A stretch of 64,000 bases of DNA from Tamarix chinensis. Taxonomy: Eukaryota > Streptophyta > Magnoliopsida > Caryophyllales > Tamaricaceae. Position numbers and translations under genes: made by a program. The stretch spans positions 9,111,289 to 9,175,288 of the forward strand of contig CM060171.1 of NCBI GenBank assembly GCA_030549775.1. The letters run 5' to 3'. The notes beneath the pieces were generated by a model. That model did not search any database. It was not told the DNA's origin and saw only the letters and a list, made by a program, of their open reading frames with translations. Positions 58,991 through 64,000 of this stretch are shown piece after piece (the first letter of the stretch is position 1; each line of letters begins with the position of its first letter).

Positions 58991-61650
58991 ATTAGGGTAC
59001 AATTCATGTTATTGTGTTTACTTAGTAGTTACACGATTTTCTTCTTATTCATATTGAGTAATAGGAACGATTAACAACATAAAACTACTTTTAAGGTATA
59101 ATATGATCGAGGACCACAGTTATTCTCTTAGTGGAAAAAAATTTATGGCATAAATCTCCTTCCACGGCAATGTGTACTCGAGGATAAAAAAATTTATACA
59201 CTTAATCCTTAAGTACGAGTACCCCTACAAACTAGTGGACCCAACTGGTATAAGTAGATATAGGAGTCACTCCAGCTCTAACAAAATCATGATATTAATA
59301 TATTTGTACCTTTTTATTAATTTATTTTAATCATATGATCTTCTACTTTGATATTAATATTTTAGTCAAGTATAAATCTCAACACTCATCACTTCTCGTT
59401 ACAACTTACCGTAACACTTGTAATAATTCAAGATAATTATAACAATTCATTGAATCAAATTAAAACACTTCATAAAAGTAAATTCTTATAACATGTGAAT
59501 CATACCAACGATTTCATAATAAATCTAAGATAACATTACACTAAAGCCAAGTAATCAAACATTCTACACATAAAATAACACACATAATGACAATTAAAGG
59601 CCTTATGAAGCCCTAATTCTCAACTATGCCATACTTCCATCAATTAAGCTCGATGACCTACCAAACTCAGTACAATACTTAAGCACTTTGTATTAAACAT
59701 GATTAAGCCAAAAACATAATTCAAACTCAAAATTAAGCACATAAAATAAAACTTTACCCATATGTTGTTTTATACTCATTTTATGCCATTTTATCACACA
59801 ACCTTAACTTATACTAATCATAATTATTCTAATTAATTCACTTGTTACCCTTAACTCATTCTATTATCACAACACACATTTTATTCCCATATTTTTTAAA
59901 TTAATGTTTAGTGACAAAAATGTCCTTGTTCATAAATCTCCTTAAACTTCTCAAATTCATGACCAATTTCATACAACAAAAATGACTCTCAAATTTACAT
60001 CAAAGATCCTATACTCTAATATATATATAACCACATGCTCAAATAAAATTAAATCTAACAAAACTCACATGCAATAATAGATGCCTAAAATACACCTAAG
60101 CTAAATTAGAAAATTTCCCACAAAAGTCATGGCATTCAACAATACAATGTACCGTATTATTTTGCACATAAAATCATACTTAGTTCAAACTAAAGCCAAC
60201 ACAAATAATCAAAACTCACACTATTCAAGCCCCATGTGATTTCCCAGATAAAATCTCCATCCAAGCATAGATATAACAAGCTCATGTGATTACATGAAAT
60301 CATACCAAATTAACTTGTGCTTAAAACATAATCATAGTATCATGATTATTTGTAGCAAAACATAATCATGCAAATGCAGAGTATCATCTTAACACAACAA
60401 AATTAGAAAATAACTTATATCTGGAGAATTATTCATATGACCTATAATATAATCTCCAAGCAATTAAAATACTCCAAAACGACCACTACTCTCCTATACT
60501 TTATCACCTTCAAACAAAAATAAAAAAGGGTTAGGAAATAATAGAAATAAGCAAGGGAAACTATAAGGAAAAAACATAACAAATTCCTAACAAGAATGGT
60601 TTGAGGTAGAGTAAGTAAGTTTATTCTCCCTTATCTAAAAAAATCAACCCCCAAAACCGAGCAAAAATGTTATGGGGCTAAAATAGAGTATATTAGGAGG
60701 TTTCAAGTGGCTAAAAAAGTGGAAGGAAGGTGCCAATAGATGGTGCAAAACATAGTTGTTGCGGTAGTAGTGTGAGCAACCAAGAAGGACAAAAAAAAGG
60801 AAAAACACCGAGGAGAAAGTAGGGAAAAGGAAGGCAAAGGAATGTATAAAGGAGGGTGAATGTTGGCGATTAGAAAGGAAAGGATAATAGAAGGGTAATA
60901 TGAGGAGAAGGACAAGAATCTACAACACACGTTGGTCGTCTCTAGCAGCCCTAACAATAGTGGTGAAAGCCCAAAATTGGCACCAATGCACCATGGAAAA
61001 AAGGGTAAATAGAGGGGATAATGAAGTTAGGTATTAAAGGATTGAAAATAAAGAAAAAAAATAGAAATGTGGATAGAAAAAATCATGTAAAATAAACCTA
61101 AAAAGAATAATGTGAGACATGGAAATAGAGAGAGAGATGAGTTGGAAAGTTGGAAACTTTGGCAAGGGAGTTGAGTTTTTGAATGAAGTGGTGTGTTGGA
61201 GGGTTAACAAAAAGGTAAAACAAAAATAAATGATTCTGGTTTGAAGCACACACAACAAAAAATAAGTAATTTACACAATCCACACAAGAATTGAATCAAA
61301 ACACGATGAAGAAATGAATGAATTTTAGGGTTAGGGTTTTGATTGGGGGTTAGGGTTTCATGATTTTGGTTATGGTTGTTGGTTAAATTTTGTGGGGTTA
61401 TTAATTATTGATTAATGATAAGTAATAGGGTAATTATGGTAGGTTAATTGGTGGTTCATGGATAATTAATGGTGGGGGTTGAAAGTGTGAATGATCATGG
61501 GAACAATTTGAATGGTAATCAATGTACAAATATGGGTGTTGAATATGTATGGAAAACATGGGTTAATTATGGAAATTAAGGTATCGATAAATGTGTCTAT
61601 GGATGGGAGTTAGGGTTAGGATTTTAATAGGTTGAAGATAAAGATGTTGA
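58991..61650 (-). other. AT-rich sequence, perhaps a decayed minus LTR
   Basis: No gene seen. 'ggccttatgaagccctaatt' and 'accaaactcagtacaat' near 59600-59680, a purine-rich block at 60700-60940 and GGGTTAGGGTTTT words at 61326-61360 are loosely in the order of a minus LTR of the main family. No termini or target duplication were found. Confidence 0.3.
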
Positions 61651-62339
61651 AGATGAATTGTGTGCATGTGAATGAGTCAGTGATCAATTTAATGGGGTAT
61701 GAATGTAATCAATTGAAAACATACTAATGCACTCAAATAATACAGAAATTGAGTAGATAAAATTTAATTTTGAATAAAAAAGAAATCACAAATGAAGAAC
61801 AAAATCTCATAGAAATTTAATTAAAGAATCAAACATGGATCTTGAAATCACATACTATCATCAACTTTTTTCATGGTTGAATTTTAATACCTGACTTGAA
61901 CCTACTTAATTAGGATTATCCATGAAAATATAAGATAAAAATAAAAGATAAAAACCACATAGAAATCTAAACAAAAATTTGGCACACTCAAAATCATGAA
62001 AGATATATTTTTAGGTAACAAGATCTAACTAAACATTCTACCTAATAACTAATATGCACCTTTTATAACTAATGAATATTTCTATGCCTCATGGACATCC
62101 TCTTCCATGTTTCATGTATTTGATTCATAAAAAATTCCAATAGTAGCCCATTAAGTCCTTCATTAGTCTATAATTAAACAAGTAACCATCTTATTAGACT
62201 CCAGTGTGTTAGTTTGGCCCAATTTATCAACCAAAGATTACCTAATGGGCTCTAGTATGAAATAAGTCAACACATGGATTTTAGATTTTGTAGGAAATTC
62301 CCCGTATTAATTTTTCCTTTGTTTAGAATAATTTGTCCT
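61651..62339. other. AT-rich sequence, no gene seen
   Basis: No coding similarity. It probably belongs to the 3' untranslated part of the minus-strand gypsy element whose pol fragment begins at 62340. Confidence 0.35.
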
Positions 62340-63240
62340 CAAATTTGCATGGTTGGACTCAAACACTCTTTGACGATCAAGGAAGCCATCTTGATGAGCG
62401 ATGCCCCTGAATTCTCTTACCAACCACTCAGGAAGACCATATAGAGTCTTGAATTATGAATTTATTTCACTCATGTACTTATCTGATCTACATTTGATGG
62501 TAACCACTCCTTAGATTGATTTTAGCAAAGATCCTCACTCTGTAAAACTCATCAAACATATTATCTAATATCCGCATAGAAAATCTATACTTGATTGTGA
62601 TGTTGTTGAGCGTCCTCAAGTTAATGAACATCCTCCACGTCTTGTCCTTCTTAGGTGCAAAAAAATTTGAAACATAATATAGACTTATACTTTCTCTCAC
62701 ATAGTCCTTCACTAACAACTCTTAGATATGTCTTTAAAGCTCCTTTGCCTCATTAGGATTGCATTGATATGTTACCTTATTTGGAGAAGAATCTCTTGGC
62801 ATTAGATTAATGTCATGATATATTCCTATTAATGGTGGCAATGCATGTGGTAACTCTTTGGAAAATACATCACAAAATTCTTCCAAAATCTTGGTGAGAT
62901 TTAGCTGTAGCTTGCCATACTCCCTTTGTTGGATTTATTTTTTCACCACCAAAGCATAGGAATCTCCTTATTTCTTGATGACCTTCTCCATGTTTACTAT
63001 TATAGGAATAAGATTTTTAATATAGACTCTTTTTGTGGCTTCTTAGCATCGGTTGTTAGCTTGAATATGGGCCTCAACTTGAACTCCCCCTTGCAAACCA
63101 TATATTCATTAAGCACTCCATCATGGGAAGCTCCTCTATCATATTTACAAGGCTTCCCAAGTAGGATATAACATGAACCCATAAGTAATATTTCATATAA
63201 CACGTCATAAACATAATTACTAACTTAAAAATTCAAAAGC
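62340..63240 (-). pseudogene. Ty3/gypsy pol fragment: PR-RT linker and RT N-terminus
   Basis: Reading the minus strand from 63203 down: an S-C-Y-I-L-L-G-K-P-C-K-Y-D stretch (usually LLGRPWQYD), then ILEEFCDVFSKELPHALPPL near 62860, N-P-N-E-A-K-E-L-Q with the linker, LVKDYVRESISL, a P-K-K-D-K-T-W-R-M block, LRTLNNITIKYRF, ILDNMFDEFYRVRIFAKINL and RSGYHQM (62488-62718). This is the order of the PR-RT junction of a chromovirus type different from the Tekay copy at 48324. Stops and frame changes are present. It breaks off before the YxDD box: after a FKTLYGLPEWLV piece the frame runs into a segment like the polyprotein C-terminus (VFESNHANLRTN), suggesting an internal deletion. Confidence 0.8.
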
Positions 63241-63589
63241 ACACAATCAAACATGTGCTTTTGATGTAGAAGAACATGCTTGTACCTCTGGGGTATACAT
63301 TTTTCCTCATGGTTTGCAAAAAATTTTCAACTAGATCAATGATTTCTAAGAAATATGTGGATTCATCTACTCCTACTTCTATTATGCCTATTGTTGATTC
63401 AGAGAAGGATGAGACTTTATAACGGGAAACCTTTTATATTCAAACTTTGTGTGAAAAGGTCGAGATGGAATTAGGTGATTTTGTGCTGATGGGTAATAAA
63501 TCTATGACTATATAAATTACATCTATGACTAATAAATCAAAGTCTTACCATAGTAATACTAATGTATTGAAAGTGAAAAACCTAATTCT
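63241..63589. other. Sequence between the gypsy fragment and the LINE, no clear feature
   Basis: No frame could be assigned with confidence. The latter half may be the poorly conserved N-terminal part of the LINE ORF1 that follows. Confidence 0.3.
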
Positions 63590-64000
63590 TACGGAAAACC
63601 TTTTTGATTCAAATCAGGGCGCACACCTTTTTGTATATTAGAGAGATCGGGTGGCTTCAAATATAAACCCTAACCAATGTTTTAGCCTGTCTTATGTCCC
63701 TCCTTGTATAGAGGATGTTCAGGTTGTGATCAAACTAGAGCAAGATGAGATTGACCGTGAGCTTGATGAGTGGAATCATGCTCTAGTAGGCTATGCGTGT
63801 TGTGATTCCCCTACCTATAATCACATGTAGGGTTTTGTTAGGTTTCAATTGAAATAAATTGTGCCACCCAAGATAAAATGTCATGAAGTTAGTTTCTTTA
63901 TCTTTAAATTTACCTTTTAGGAAGATTGTAGAGCCATTTTATCCCAGCATTAGACTTATTATTCTCAAAATATGGAAGTGGAAGATAAAGCTCAAGCAAG
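63590..64000 (+). pseudogene. L1-type LINE ORF1 fragment (DUF4283 region), runs off the window
   Basis: One plus-strand frame gives LFDSNQGAHLFVY, a stop, then LSYVPPCIEDVQVVIKLEQD, EIDRELDEWNHALVGYACC, NHM-stop-GFVRF, and KIKCHEVSFFIFKFTF. It follows the pattern 'L.YvPP...g..vV.l...dv...v..W..AvigYVlG..P....m..F....W' of the N-terminal domain of plant L1 ORF1 proteins (nucleic-acid binding). At least five stops are present. The rest, including any ORF2, would lie right of the window. Confidence 0.7.

Noticed and set aside
61320..61365. Interstitial telomere (TTAGGG-like words)
   Set aside because: Only a few irregular GGGTTAGGGTTTT words, similar to the AAACCCTAA words in the LTRs; not a tandem telomere array.

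Overview
This window is plant nuclear DNA from a transposon-rich, gene-free part of a flowering-plant genome. Every recognisable protein fragment comes from a plant retroelement or DNA transposon: L1-type LINE ORF1 and ORF2, Ty3/gypsy gag-pol of Del/Tekay and other chromovirus-like types, and the transposase-associated domain of CACTA elements. The LTR ends (TGTAACACCCC...GGGGTGTTACA), the initiator-Met tRNA primer sites and the long AT-rich LTRs fit a plant with large chromovirus LTRs. I cannot name the species, and I found no host gene, tRNA, rRNA or CRISPR array.

Layout. 1-173 is the end of a minus-strand LTR. 1525-4966 is a plus-strand solo LTR in old AT-rich sequence. 6069-16894 is read as one degenerate minus-strand Ty1/copia-like element (3' LTR 6069-6402, 5' LTR 16563-16894), opened by an LTR at 8601-15128 that itself holds an LTR at 9115-12793. 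17777-30122 is a three-level nest: minus LTR, containing minus LTR 21134-30006, containing plus LTR 24107-29270. A CACTA transposase fragment follows (30298-30641). 30642-41652 is another minus LTR holding a 5'-truncated LINE (32669-39802), which is split by a 4.56-kb solo LTR at 34630-39193. Two minus LTR pieces (41653-42913 and 42914-46278) lead to a second LINE (46277-47597). A decayed Tekay-type element with LTR end, PBS, gag and pol occupies 47598-51250. A 5.4-kb plus LTR (51632-57053) carries a hAT-type MITE. 57054-64000 holds an LTR end, MITE-like and TRIM-like repeats, a minus-strand gypsy RT fragment and, at the right edge, the start of a LINE ORF1 fragment.

What links the window is one large LTR family, mostly present as solo LTRs of about 2.8 to 5.4 kb. 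Many copies share a hairpin with compensatory base changes near the LTR end, a tandem array of paired palindromes, fast-evolving minisatellites and, where visible, a TATA box about 1 kb inside the LTR. Target-site duplications (TSDs) give the order of insertion. In one case the inserted LTR sits exactly in the TATA box of the LTR it hit.

All family assignments and identities were made by eye and from memory of the families; no alignment or database search was run.
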